From NCBI RefSeq assembly GCF_029674545.1, contig NZ_CP121354.1, positions 4,783,001-4,847,000 of the forward strand: a stretch of DNA of 64,000 nucleotides. The letters run 5' to 3'. Position numbers and translations under genes: made by a program. Numbering within the stretch: the first letter of the stretch is position 1; each line of letters begins with the position of its first letter. The notes beneath the pieces are model-generated. The model worked only from the letters and a program-made list of their open reading frames with translations, ran no database searches and was not told where the DNA came from. Positions 43,922 to 52,047 of this stretch are shown in pieces. This stretch comes from Mesorhizobium sp. WSM4904. Lineage in GTDB: Bacteria > Pseudomonadota > Alphaproteobacteria > Rhizobiales > Rhizobiaceae.

Positions 43922-44331
43922 CGATCTGTCATCTCAATTGCCCGGCGGCGGGCGCTCGGGCGCTGAAGTATCATGTTCTGGAAAAAGCGCGAGGGGCGCG
44001 CGCGAAACTTCCCGGCGGCTCCGGCGGCGCTCAGGCCGCCCGGAACACCGGGCCCGTAATTCGTATCGCGATCGCGAAAAGGCGCGAAAAGCTCGTCATG
44101 GCGTGGCTTTTAGCGGATGGCGCGGCAGGAATAAAGCGCGGATTTCAAGGCAGAGCGCTGGTTTCTTGCCGCATGCCATCTGATTTGCTCGAGCCCTGGT
44201 TTCGGGTTCTGCGGTCGTTGCTTGTAGGCGTCTTCGCACGAACAAGGATTATATTCCTTTCTTTGGAAAAATCGGCTATCGATCTAAATTCCGAGGTGCG
44301 GCGAAATTCGCTGAGCGCTTTGAGGACAAAC
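43922..44331. other. Intergenic region between ileS and the HEPN gene
   Basis: 410 bp, divergent on both sides, so it should hold the ileS promoter and that of the HEPN/nuclease pair. The ileS-proximal half is GC-rich; the half next to the HEPN gene (44180-44330) is AT-richer, suggesting the junction of the acquired segment. No gene, tRNA or attachment-site repeat was recognised. Confidence 0.5.
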
Positions 44332-45003
44332 GTGACCACAAAGACTGCCGATCAGTCGCGCGCTGACTGTGAGATCGCCATGGGTCAGGAGCTCGGCGCT
44401 ATCTATGCCGAACTCATACAAGAGCTATCGAACATCTATTTGGTCTGGGGCCAATACAAAATCTTATTCGGGACAAGGGAATCGCGAGTCGACCTCTTGA
44501 ACAGCGCTGCCGGCGGTTTCTTTGGCCTCATCCAAGACAACATCTGGCATCAGGTGCTGCTTTCCATCTCGCGCCTGACCGACAGGCCGACGATCGCCGG
44601 ACATGCGACTCTTACCGTGCGGCGGCTGGCAGACCTCATTGCCGATCAGACCACGGCCGAAGCCGTCAGAGCCGAAGTCGATCTCGCCATGAAGGCTCAG
44701 GAGTTCTGTCGTGACTGGCGAAACAACTTGATCGGCCACAACAATCTCGACATGCGTGTGAACCCGGCCGCACGGTCGCTGGCGCCTGCGAGCGAAAGGC
44801 AGGTCGATGACGCTTTGGCGGCATTGGCCGGTGTGCTCAACACGCTCGCTTCGCATTACCTCCTCCCGAAAACTCTTTTCGAGGATGTGTCGGATGCGAG
44901 TGCTCTGCTATACGTGCTGCACGATGGGGTAGCCGCGCGCAAAGAACGCCAGGCCCGACGTGAGGCGGGCATTTTCGAGAACGACTATCCGCGCGATCTC
45001 TGA
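44332..45003 (+). CDS. HEPN-domain protein, AbiU2-like
   Basis: A 223-residue all-helical protein. The body (YAELIQELSNIYLVWGQYKILFG, then LLNSAAGGFFGLIQDNIWHQVLLSISRLTD) matches the HEPN_AbiU2 type. RNNLIGH at about residue 130 supplies the R-x(4-6)-H motif of HEPN ribonucleases. AbiU and many HEPN proteins act in phage abortive infection or as toxins. GTG 44332 has GAGG seven bases upstream; ATG 44380 is possible, and the open frame back to 44098 lacks domain sequence. The nuclease gene follows after 13 bp, so the two form an operon. The assignment is by pattern, without alignment. Confidence 0.72.
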   Translation: MTTKTADQSRADCEIAMGQELGAIYAELIQELSNIYLVWGQYKILFGTRESRVDLLNSAAGGFFGLIQDNIWHQVLLSISRLTDRPTIAGHATLTVRRLADLIADQTTAEAVRAEVDLAMKAQEFCRDWRNNLIGHNNLDMRVNPAARSLAPASERQVDDALAALAGVLNTLASHYLLPKTLFEDVSDASALLYVLHDGVAARKERQARREAGIFENDYPRDL

Positions 45004-45016
45004 TGAGGAAAAGTCA

Positions 45017-46024
45017 GTGACCAAGCTAGGTCGACCCTATGAACAGGTCGTTGGCGACGTAGCGAAGCAGTTTGACCCCGCCGCTCAGGTGACGGTCGGG
45101 GAATGGGTAGAAGGCCCCGACGGTCGACGGGAGGTCGACGTGCTGATTACCGGCACCGTCGACGATGTGCCCAGGCGGGTCCTGATTGAATGCAAGGACT
45201 ACGATTCGCGGAAACGCCGAATAGGGATCGGCATAATCGATGCCGCCGATTCGAAGCGTCGAGATCTCGGGATCGATCTTACCCTGATTTGCAGCAATGC
45301 CGGCTTTTCGACGGATGCAATGCGAAAGGCACGTAGGGTGGGCATCGGTCTTATCGGGATATTGAAAGAAGCTGACCCTCGCATTCGCTACAAGGTCTTC
45401 GATGAGATCTACGCTCGACGGATCAATCTGTCGATGAAAGCCGATATCGACATCAAGGTCGTGTCTGGCAGCGTCGCGGCCTGGGCCGTGGAGGCAATAA
45501 CCTTTGAAAGCGCCTCCGTATTCGCATGGCTGCAACACCGAGTCATCCTATTCGTGACGCACAATCGTGTGGTGAAGGGAACGCATTACCTTCGCTTTAG
45601 ATTCAGACCGCCAGTCCTTATCCAGCAAGGAACTCATTCGGCGTTCATGACCGAAATCTCTTTGAGGTTCACCCTCACTGGTCAATGGATTGCCCAACAG
45701 GTAGAGATTGACGCCACTTCGGGTCTCTACGACTGGCTACGCAAGAGAGTTCAGCTCGCACCGGTGCCTGGCGATAGCAGGCTCGTTTATAAAGACGTCA
45801 AGTTTGGGACGGGCGGGACGGTCATAGATTCCCATCCGGATATTGACTCTCTTTCGCCAAGTCCGGTGAAGGAAAACGAGGTGCATATGGAGATAATCGA
45901 TCTTGGCGGATTCGTCGTGCCGACCGAATACGCCCAGCTCGACTCGCACGTGGTCCCTGAAGATGCCGATCCCGTCCGACCGGATATCATTCCCGAGGCC
46001 TTCCGTTCTTCGCCGCGCCTGTGA
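45017..46024 (+). CDS. Mrr-like PD-(D/E)XK restriction endonuclease
   Basis: A 335-residue nuclease. The N-terminal 125 residues form an Mrr-cat-like domain: an acidic REVDVLI (Asp about 41), VLIECKDY with the E-x-K pair (about 57-59), and ICSNAGFSTDAMRKARRVGIGLI. The C-terminal 200 residues are unrecognised, beta-rich and end in a Pro/Asp-rich tail. GTG 45017 has GAGGAA six bases upstream and follows the HEPN stop by 13 bp. No adjacent methyltransferase exists, so it is either a type IV-like enzyme or an effector of the paired HEPN protein. The family is clear, the system is not. Confidence 0.8.
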   Translation: MTKLGRPYEQVVGDVAKQFDPAAQVTVGEWVEGPDGRREVDVLITGTVDDVPRRVLIECKDYDSRKRRIGIGIIDAADSKRRDLGIDLTLICSNAGFSTDAMRKARRVGIGLIGILKEADPRIRYKVFDEIYARRINLSMKADIDIKVVSGSVAAWAVEAITFESASVFAWLQHRVILFVTHNRVVKGTHYLRFRFRPPVLIQQGTHSAFMTEISLRFTLTGQWIAQQVEIDATSGLYDWLRKRVQLAPVPGDSRLVYKDVKFGTGGTVIDSHPDIDSLSPSPVKENEVHMEIIDLGGFVVPTEYAQLDSHVVPEDADPVRPDIIPEAFRSSPRL

Positions 46025-46052
46025 ACCGCGCGCCTGAACTGCTGGGGCCACC

Positions 46053-46856
46053 CTACATCGAGAAATTGAAGCGATAAGTGGTCGAGACGCCGACGGTCCA
46101 CTGGTTGCGGTCGCCGCGCTCCTTGACCAGGCTGGAATCGGCGGCCGGCCCCACCAGGCGCGAATATTCGGTGAAGACGCTCGCCGTCATCGGCTCGGTC
46201 ACCTTCCAGGTGATCGCGCCGCCGAGACCGGTCGACTTCAGCCCGCCGCCCGGATGGTATTCGCTGAGGCCCGACGCCGCCGCTTCCTTGGCATTGACGC
46301 CGTAATAGGCGTCGAAATAGCCGGACGAAGCGAAGGACACACGCGGGCCGCCGGAGATGCGGACGGTGGGCGTGACGTCGTAAAAGGCGTCCGCCGCGAT
46401 GTCGGCGACGAAGCCGTCATGGGCGCGGATGCCATGCCGCAACTCGGCGCGGGCGCGCAGCCAGTCCAGGGGATAGAATTCGAAGAAGCCGCCCACCTCA
46501 CCGCCGAAGCGCACCGGGTCGAGGCCCTGGAGCTCGTCCTTGCTGGTGCGATGGAACAGGAACTTGCCGGTGAGGCCGGCGCGCACACTGCCGTCGTCGA
46601 TCAGCGCCAGCGAGATGTTGTCGTTGCGCGAGGTGAAGCGCGCCTCGGGACCGGCCTTGCCGAGCGAGATGATCGGCTGGGCGCTCAGCATATACTTCTT
46701 GCCGCCCTCGAAATTCGGGGCGACGAGGCCGGTGGCGCCGAGCGTCAGGTACCAGTCGCCAGAAATCCAGCTCCCCTCGCCCGCCTGGGCTGCGGAGACT
46801 GCCATCAGGCCAGAGGCGAGAACCAGCGGAATCGTCCCGACAATACGCATCGTCAC
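46053..46856 (-). CDS. MipA/OmpV family outer membrane protein
   Basis: A 267-residue outer-membrane barrel with signal peptide (LVLASGLMAVSAAQA-GE). Family features are SGDWYLTLGATGLVAPNFEGG, KYMLSAQPIISLG, GEVGGFFEFYPLDWLRARAELRHGI and a C-terminal TTYRFNFSM ending. MipA is a scaffold for peptidoglycan enzymes in E. coli, whereas OmpV-like members are porin-like; the role here is unresolved. ATG 46850 is an alternative start. It converges on the nuclease gene at 46024 with only 28 bp between. Confidence 0.9.
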   Translation of the reverse strand: MTMRIVGTIPLVLASGLMAVSAAQAGEGSWISGDWYLTLGATGLVAPNFEGGKKYMLSAQPIISLGKAGPEARFTSRNDNISLALIDDGSVRAGLTGKFLFHRTSKDELQGLDPVRFGGEVGGFFEFYPLDWLRARAELRHGIRAHDGFVADIAADAFYDVTPTVRISGGPRVSFASSGYFDAYYGVNAKEAAASGLSEYHPGGGLKSTGLGGAITWKVTEPMTASVFTEYSRLVGPAADSSLVKERGDRNQWTVGVSTTYRFNFSM

Positions 46857-47070
46857 CCCTTACGCGAAACGGGCCGGCAGGAACACCCGGCAGTGCAGAA
46901 GCCATGGCGCGAGTTCGGTAAAATTTGACTTAAAATCCGTAACAGAGGCGGCGACCCCGGAGCCGTTTTCGACAGGTGGCGGCATTGGCGCTCGCTGGAC
47001 GGGCAAGGCCATTGGGACTACCTTGCCTCACCCGCAGGATGCGCGGCGAACTCTGGAGGGAGACGAAGCC

Positions 47071-47625
47071 ATGAGCTTGCAAGGCAATACCCTGGGAGAC
47101 GCGATCGGCCGGACGCGCGACAAATGGGGATGGTTCGTGGCGCTCGGCGTGCTGCTGTTGATTTTCGGCGGCATCGCCTTCGGCAATCTCTTCATCGCCA
47201 CGGTCGCTTCGGTCTATGTCGTCGGCTGGCTGATGCTGATGGCCGGCGCCATCGAGATCATCCATGCTTTCGGCGTCAAGACCTGGGGACGCTTCTTCTA
47301 TTGGCTGGCGAGCGGTCTGCTCTACGCCATTGCCGGCTTCTTCGCCTTCGACAATCCGTTGCTTGCCTCGGCGGTGCTCACCCTGCTGCTCGCCGTCGCG
47401 CTCGTCGCTTCCGGGGCGCTGAGGGCCTGGGTCGCCTACAATCACCGGCCGGAGCAAGGTTGGGGATGGCTGTTCGCGGCCGCCGTCATCACCATCCTGC
47501 TTGGCCTGATCATCGCCATGGGCTGGCCGGTCAACAGCCTGTGGGTGCTCGGCATGTTCCTGGCCATCGACCTGATCTTCCAGGGCTGGAGCTTCATTGC
47601 CATCGGGCTGGCGTTGAAGAGGTAG
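47071..47625 (+). CDS. HdeD family acid-resistance membrane protein
   Basis: A 184-residue protein with six hydrophobic helices and a short charged N-terminus (GDAIGRTRDKWGWFVALGVLLLIFG). The pattern GWLMLMAGAIEIIHAF...ASGLLYAIAGFFAFDNPLLA is typical of HdeD/DUF308 proteins. In E. coli HdeD supports acid resistance at high cell density; its role in rhizobia is undefined. ATG 47071 has GGAGGGAG about seven bases upstream. It is monocistronic, followed by a large inverted repeat. Confidence 0.9.
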   Translation: MSLQGNTLGDAIGRTRDKWGWFVALGVLLLIFGGIAFGNLFIATVASVYVVGWLMLMAGAIEIIHAFGVKTWGRFFYWLASGLLYAIAGFFAFDNPLLASAVLTLLLAVALVASGALRAWVAYNHRPEQGWGWLFAAAVITILLGLIIAMGWPVNSLWVLGMFLAIDLIFQGWSFIAIGLALKR

Positions 47626-47664
47626 GGGCTCGGCCTTCGCAGTTTAGCCGAGGCATTCCAACGT

Positions 47665-47846
47665 CGTCATCCCAGGGCGAAGCAGGAGCGAAGCTCCGTC
47701 GCGAAGACCCTGGGATCCATGCCGTAACCTCAGCCGACGAATGCTGCGGAGCAGAATTCTGCACCGAAGCAAAGTTTTGAAGTCACGGAATGGATCCTCG
47801 GGTCTGCGCCGCGTCGCTTCGCTCCTTGCTTCGCCCGAGGATGACG
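47665..47846. repeat. Intergenic inverted repeat (about 60-bp arms)
   Basis: Arm 1 (47665-47725) GTCATCCCAGGGCGAAGC... and arm 2 (47786-47846) ...GCTTCGCCCGAGGATGAC are imperfect complements. Each arm is itself a hairpin (CCAGGG with CCCTGG; CTCGGG with CCCGAG), so the pairs vary together. It fills most of the 319-bp gap between the HdeD and ribF genes. Confidence 0.78.
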
Positions 47847-47944
47847 AAGCGACGGGCGTTTTCGCCAATCTCCAAGGTTAGCAATCTGCTGGTCAGGGCG
47901 CTGCCGCGTTAACGAGCCGCTTTGCGTTCGATGCGCTCCAGAGG

Positions 47945-48928
47945 TCAAAAACAGATCGCCGCGTCCAGATCCGACAGCGGGCGCACGCCGGCGAGCAGCG
48001 CCCTCGCCTCGGCCTCGTCCCGCTTCATCTGCACCACCAGCGCATCGAGCCCATCGAACTTCAACTCAGGGCGCAGATAGCCGAAGAACGACACCTCGCA
48101 GGTCTCGCCGTAGAGATCGCCGGAGAAATCGAAGACATAGGTTTCGAGCAGCGGCGCGCCGTTGTCGTCGACGGTCGGGCGGCGGCCGAAGCTGGCGACG
48201 CCGTCATGCAGCGTGCCGTCGGCGTGGCGGAAGCGGACGGCGTAAATGCCTTCCCTCAACGTGGCTTCCGGCGACAGCCTCATATTGGCGGTCGGAAAGC
48301 CGAGCATGCGGCCGAGCTGCTGGCCGCCGATCACCTCGCTCTCGACGGTGAAGCGATAGCCGAGCAGGCCGGCGGCCTCCTCCACATTGCCTTCGCAAAG
48401 CAGGGCGCGGATGCGGCTCGACGAGACCACCTCGGCGCCCTCGTCGCGGAAGGCGTCGACCAGCGTGACGCCGAAGCCGTGGCGCTCGCCGGCCGCCATC
48501 AGGAAGGCCGGACCGCCCTGGCGGTCCTTGCCGAAATGGAAGTCGAAGCCGGTGACGGCATGGGAGATGCCGAGCTTGTCCTGCAGCACGTCGGTCACGA
48601 ACGCCTCGGCCGAGAGCGCGGCGAAGTCGCGCGTGAACGGCTGCTCGACCAAGGCGGCGAAGCCGAGCTTGGCCAGGAGCCGTGCCTTCATCGGCGGCGG
48701 CGTCAGCACGAAAAGCGGCACGTCCGGCCTGAACACCTTGCGCGGGTGCGGCTCGAAAGTGAGCACAAGAGCCGGCACGCCACGGCGGTTGGCTTCGGCC
48801 AGCGCCCGCTCCAGCACCGAGAGGTGACCGCGGTGGACGCCGTCGAAATTGCCGATCGCCACGACGCCGCCGCGCAGATGCGCGGGGAGCGGCGCGACCG
48901 CCGAAATGCGTTCGAAAGCTTGCGTCAT
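47945..48928 (-). CDS. ribF: Bifunctional riboflavin kinase/FAD synthetase
   Basis: A 327-residue enzyme that converts riboflavin to FMN and FAD. The N-terminal nucleotidyltransferase has AIGNFDGVHRGHLSVL, FEPHPRKVF and SSSRIRALLCEGNVEEA; the C-terminal flavokinase has GRMLGFPTANM and LLETYVFDFSGDLYGE. ATG 48928 (MTQAFER) matches the family. The HAD hydrolase gene ends 48 bp upstream on the same strand, a conserved alphaproteobacterial pairing. Confidence 0.96.
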   Translation of the reverse strand: MTQAFERISAVAPLPAHLRGGVVAIGNFDGVHRGHLSVLERALAEANRRGVPALVLTFEPHPRKVFRPDVPLFVLTPPPMKARLLAKLGFAALVEQPFTRDFAALSAEAFVTDVLQDKLGISHAVTGFDFHFGKDRQGGPAFLMAAGERHGFGVTLVDAFRDEGAEVVSSSRIRALLCEGNVEEAAGLLGYRFTVESEVIGGQQLGRMLGFPTANMRLSPEATLREGIYAVRFRHADGTLHDGVASFGRRPTVDDNGAPLLETYVFDFSGDLYGETCEVSFFGYLRPELKFDGLDALVVQMKRDEAEARALLAGVRPLSDLDAAICF

Positions 48929-48975
48929 GTCGACCTGCGTGATGTGGGGGCACCCGTCATGACCCGGCTTCCCGC

Positions 48976-49836
48976 CTATTGCAGCCGCGGAATGACGGCG
49001 ACCGGCCGATAGCCGTGCGTCGCGAGGAAGCCTGCGAGCCTTTCGGGATCGGGCCGCAGCGGGTCGCCATAGTCGCGGGCATGAATGCCGCCCGAGACAT
49101 AGAGCACGTCGAAGCCGTTGTCGGCGGCGCCCTTGACGTCGGTCATCATGCCGTCGCCGATGGCGAGCACCGCCGTACGCTCGACAGCGTGGCCGAGCAG
49201 GCCGGCGACTTCCTTCATGGCGACGTTGTAGATCGGCGCGAAAGGCTTGCCGGCGATCAGCGTGCGGCCGCCGAGCTGCGCGTAGTCGCGGGCGAGCGCG
49301 CCGGCGCACCAGATGGTGCGCTCGCCGCGCTCCACCAGTATGTCGGGATTGGCGCAGATGAACGGCAGGTTGCGGGCACGCAGCCGCTGCAGCAGCTCGG
49401 CATAGTCGGCCGGCTTCTCCACCTCGTCGTCATAGAGCCCGGTGCAGACGATGCCGGAAGCCTCGAACTCCTCGACAACCTCGACGTCCAGGCCGTCATA
49501 GAGGGTGAAATCGCGCTCCGGACCGATGTGGAAGATCTTCCTCGGCCCCTCGGCGATCAGGTCGCGGGTCACGTCGCCGGACGTGACGACGCGGTCATAG
49601 GCTTCAGCCGGAACGCCGATCGCATTCATCTGCGCGATGACGTCGGCGCTGCGGCGCGGCGAGTTGGTGATCAGCACCACCGGGACCTTTGTCGCGCGCG
49701 CCCGCGCCAGCGCCTCCGCGGCGACGGGAAAGTGCCATTCGCCATTGTGCACCACGCCCCATACGTCGCACAGGATGGCTGCGTAGTTTCCCGCCAGGTC
49801 GGCGAGCGAAGCGATGATGTCGGGCGAATCCGCCAT
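48976..49836 (-). CDS. TIGR01459-type HAD superfamily hydrolase
   Basis: A 286-residue class IIA HAD phosphatase (NagD-like). Motif I is CDVWGVVHNG, with the nucleophile Asp but Trp-Gly instead of the usual Asp-Gly, as in this subfamily. Motif II is LITNSPRR, the Lys is in AGKPFAPIY, and motif IV is AIGDGMMTDVKGAADNG. It sits directly before ribF, which suggests a role with flavin or sugar phosphates, unproven. The start at 49836 is MADSPD. Confidence 0.92.
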   Translation of the reverse strand: MADSPDIIASLADLAGNYAAILCDVWGVVHNGEWHFPVAAEALARARATKVPVVLITNSPRRSADVIAQMNAIGVPAEAYDRVVTSGDVTRDLIAEGPRKIFHIGPERDFTLYDGLDVEVVEEFEASGIVCTGLYDDEVEKPADYAELLQRLRARNLPFICANPDILVERGERTIWCAGALARDYAQLGGRTLIAGKPFAPIYNVAMKEVAGLLGHAVERTAVLAIGDGMMTDVKGAADNGFDVLYVSGGIHARDYGDPLRPDPERLAGFLATHGYRPVAVIPRLQ

Positions 49837-50083
49837 GCGTTATCCTGATCCCTGATCTCGGGCAAAGCCGCGAAAGCCATCCTTTGGTTCAGAGGCCGCC
49901 ACGGCCGGTCCCGCATAGCCGAAGCGCTTCATCCTGTCACCCGCTTTCCCCATCGCCGGCGCGGCGAGCCACGATATCGCCTTCGGAAGCACAGGGTTAA
50001 TGCGTCGCAAAAAACGCCGTGCGTTCTTGATTGTTTCGCGCAAGCTGAAATTTAACGATTTGTGACCATGGTAGTAGGTCAAC

Positions 50084-50099
50084 TGCGACCTTGGTCGCA
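50084..50099. promoter_or_regulatory. Inverted repeat before the TadG-like pair
   Basis: TGCGACC TT GGTCGCA, 7-bp perfect arms, lies 35-50 bp before the likely start codon. It may be an operator or a hairpin in the leader. Confidence 0.4.
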
Positions 50100-50133
50100 T
50101 ATCAACATGGATCCTTGGCGGGGGCTGAGCGCA

Positions 50134-52041
50134 ATGATCCGCAGATTTCTATGCGACAAACGGGGCAACTATGCCCTGATGACGGTCATCACGATGATAC
50201 CGCTGATGGGCGGCGTGGCGCTTGCCATCGACTACACGGAGTTGATCCGAGAGAGGCAGGAGACGCTGAACGCGCTGGACGCGGCCGGTCTTGCCACGGC
50301 GCAGCAGATCGTCGCCGGAGCCAGCGACGCCGATGCAGTGGCTTACGCCAAGCAGTTCTTCGAGGCCAATCTCGCACACGTGCTGCCGTCCAACACGACG
50401 TTGACGGTCACATTGCCCAAGGACAATACCGGCAGCGGCACGCTGGTCATGCAGGCCACCATGAAATACCAGCCCTATTTTCTGCCGGTCGCCGCCGCGC
50501 TGCTCGGAGGGAAGGCCAGCGACACCACCATCAACTTCTCGGCGAAATCAGAGGTGAAGCTCAAGAACACGCTGGAAGTGGCGCTGGTGCTCGACAATTC
50601 CGGATCGATGACCGAGCTCGGCCACGGCTCGAATCAGGTGCGGTTCGATCTGCTGAAAAGCGCCGCCAAGCAGTTGGTGGATCAGTTGGCCGGCCAGTCG
50701 CAACTGATGACGCAGGTTACCAGGCCTGTCCAGTTCAGCCTCGTTCCGTTCGCCGCCTCGGTCAATGTCGGGCCGGCGAATGAAAAGGCGGCCTGGATGG
50801 ACAAGGACGGCATCTCGCCCATCCATCACGAAAACTTCGACTGGACGACGATGAGCCAGGCGAAGTCGCCATGGGGATCGAGCAAATATGCGGAGAAGGT
50901 CGGGGATGCTTGGTATGCACGCGGGAGTGGCTGGGACGCGACCCAGAAGGATGCGCCACTGACGCGCACCTCGCTCTACAAGCAGATGCAGCGTGTGGCA
51001 ACGACGACCTCCACGACAACGTGTACCGGCAAAGGCAACAACAAGGTTTGCACGACCACCACCACACCGGCAACCTATGCCAGCATTGCGAGTTGGGGCG
51101 GCTGCGTGGAATCCCGCCCGTACCCCTACAACATCGAGGACACCCCTGCGTCCACGGCGACCCCGGCAACATTGTTCGTGCCGATGTTCGCTCCAGACGA
51201 AACCGACAACATCGACAGCTCTTGGCGCCCCGCCTACGCCAATTGGCATGCCGATGTATGGGCAGGTACGGATGCCGAGCGGCAGCGTTATATGCCGAAA
51301 TATTTCACGCCAGGCAGCGCCATCACGCCTGCCTACGGCATGGACGCAGGGCCGAATACAAGCTGCAGCACCACTGCAATCACGCCTCTCACCGATGTAT
51401 CGGTCTCGGCGGGCGCCACGTCCATCAAGACAGCTATCGACGCCATGGCCGCCAACGGCGCCACCAACGTGCCGGAAGGCATGGCCTGGGGCTGGAGGAC
51501 CCTTTCCAGCACGGCTCCGTTTACCGAAGGCAGGCCCGAAAGTGAAAAGGGCAACGACAAGGTGCTGATTGTCCTGACGGACGGCGCCAACACCTATTAC
51601 ACACCAAACTCGCTCAGAGCCAACAACCTGGCCAGCGCAGAATCTACCTATTCAGCCCTCGGTTATGTGAAGCCGTACCACACGACCTATGGCGATGGCC
51701 GCATGTTCCTCGGCACCACCAATGTCAGCAAGACCGATTATTCGAACGCCAACTATACCAAGGCCATGAACGAACATTTCGCAACGCTCTGCGACAACGC
51801 CAAGACGGCCGGCGTCATCGTGATGACCATCGCGCTCGACCTCGATTCCAGCAAGGCGACGGAGGCTGCGCAGATGGCTGCCTTGAAGACCTGCTCGTCG
51901 AACTCGCGCCACGCTTTGGATCCCGCCGACCCGACCGGCAAGACGCCGAAGAAGCTGTTCTGGAATTCAACCGGCGCCACGCTGTCGGATGACTTCAAGG
52001 AAATCGGCAACGAATTGTCGAACCTGCGCATCGTCGGCTGA
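50134..52041 (+). CDS. TadG-like pilus-assembly protein with VWA domain (copy 1)
   Basis: A protein of about 635 residues. The N-terminus (CDKRGNYALMTVITMIPLMGGVALAIDYTEL) is a TadE/TadG-type membrane-anchored pseudopilin-like helix. A VWA domain starts at VALVLDNSGSM (MIDAS DxSxS) and resumes with VLIVLTDGANTYY; between them is a long insertion of about 300 residues with Thr/Cys-rich loops. The C-terminus ends LFWNSTGATLSDDFKEIGNELSNLRIVG. Starts at 50062 and 50107 are alternatives. The next gene, a paralogue, begins 6 bp later. No other tad genes are near, so a role in Flp pilus or another surface process is only inferred. Confidence 0.85.
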   Translation: MIRRFLCDKRGNYALMTVITMIPLMGGVALAIDYTELIRERQETLNALDAAGLATAQQIVAGASDADAVAYAKQFFEANLAHVLPSNTTLTVTLPKDNTGSGTLVMQATMKYQPYFLPVAAALLGGKASDTTINFSAKSEVKLKNTLEVALVLDNSGSMTELGHGSNQVRFDLLKSAAKQLVDQLAGQSQLMTQVTRPVQFSLVPFAASVNVGPANEKAAWMDKDGISPIHHENFDWTTMSQAKSPWGSSKYAEKVGDAWYARGSGWDATQKDAPLTRTSLYKQMQRVATTTSTTTCTGKGNNKVCTTTTTPATYASIASWGGCVESRPYPYNIEDTPASTATPATLFVPMFAPDETDNIDSSWRPAYANWHADVWAGTDAERQRYMPKYFTPGSAITPAYGMDAGPNTSCSTTAITPLTDVSVSAGATSIKTAIDAMAANGATNVPEGMAWGWRTLSSTAPFTEGRPESEKGNDKVLIVLTDGANTYYTPNSLRANNLASAESTYSALGYVKPYHTTYGDGRMFLGTTNVSKTDYSNANYTKAMNEHFATLCDNAKTAGVIVMTIALDLDSSKATEAAQMAALKTCSSNSRHALDPADPTGKTPKKLFWNSTGATLSDDFKEIGNELSNLRIVG

Positions 52042-52047
52042 TCAAGA

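Noticed and set aside
43911..44183. 90-codon open frame in the ileS upstream gap
   Set aside because: Arg/Ser/Gly-rich composition, no ribosome-binding site, and overlap with the ileS start; looks like noise.
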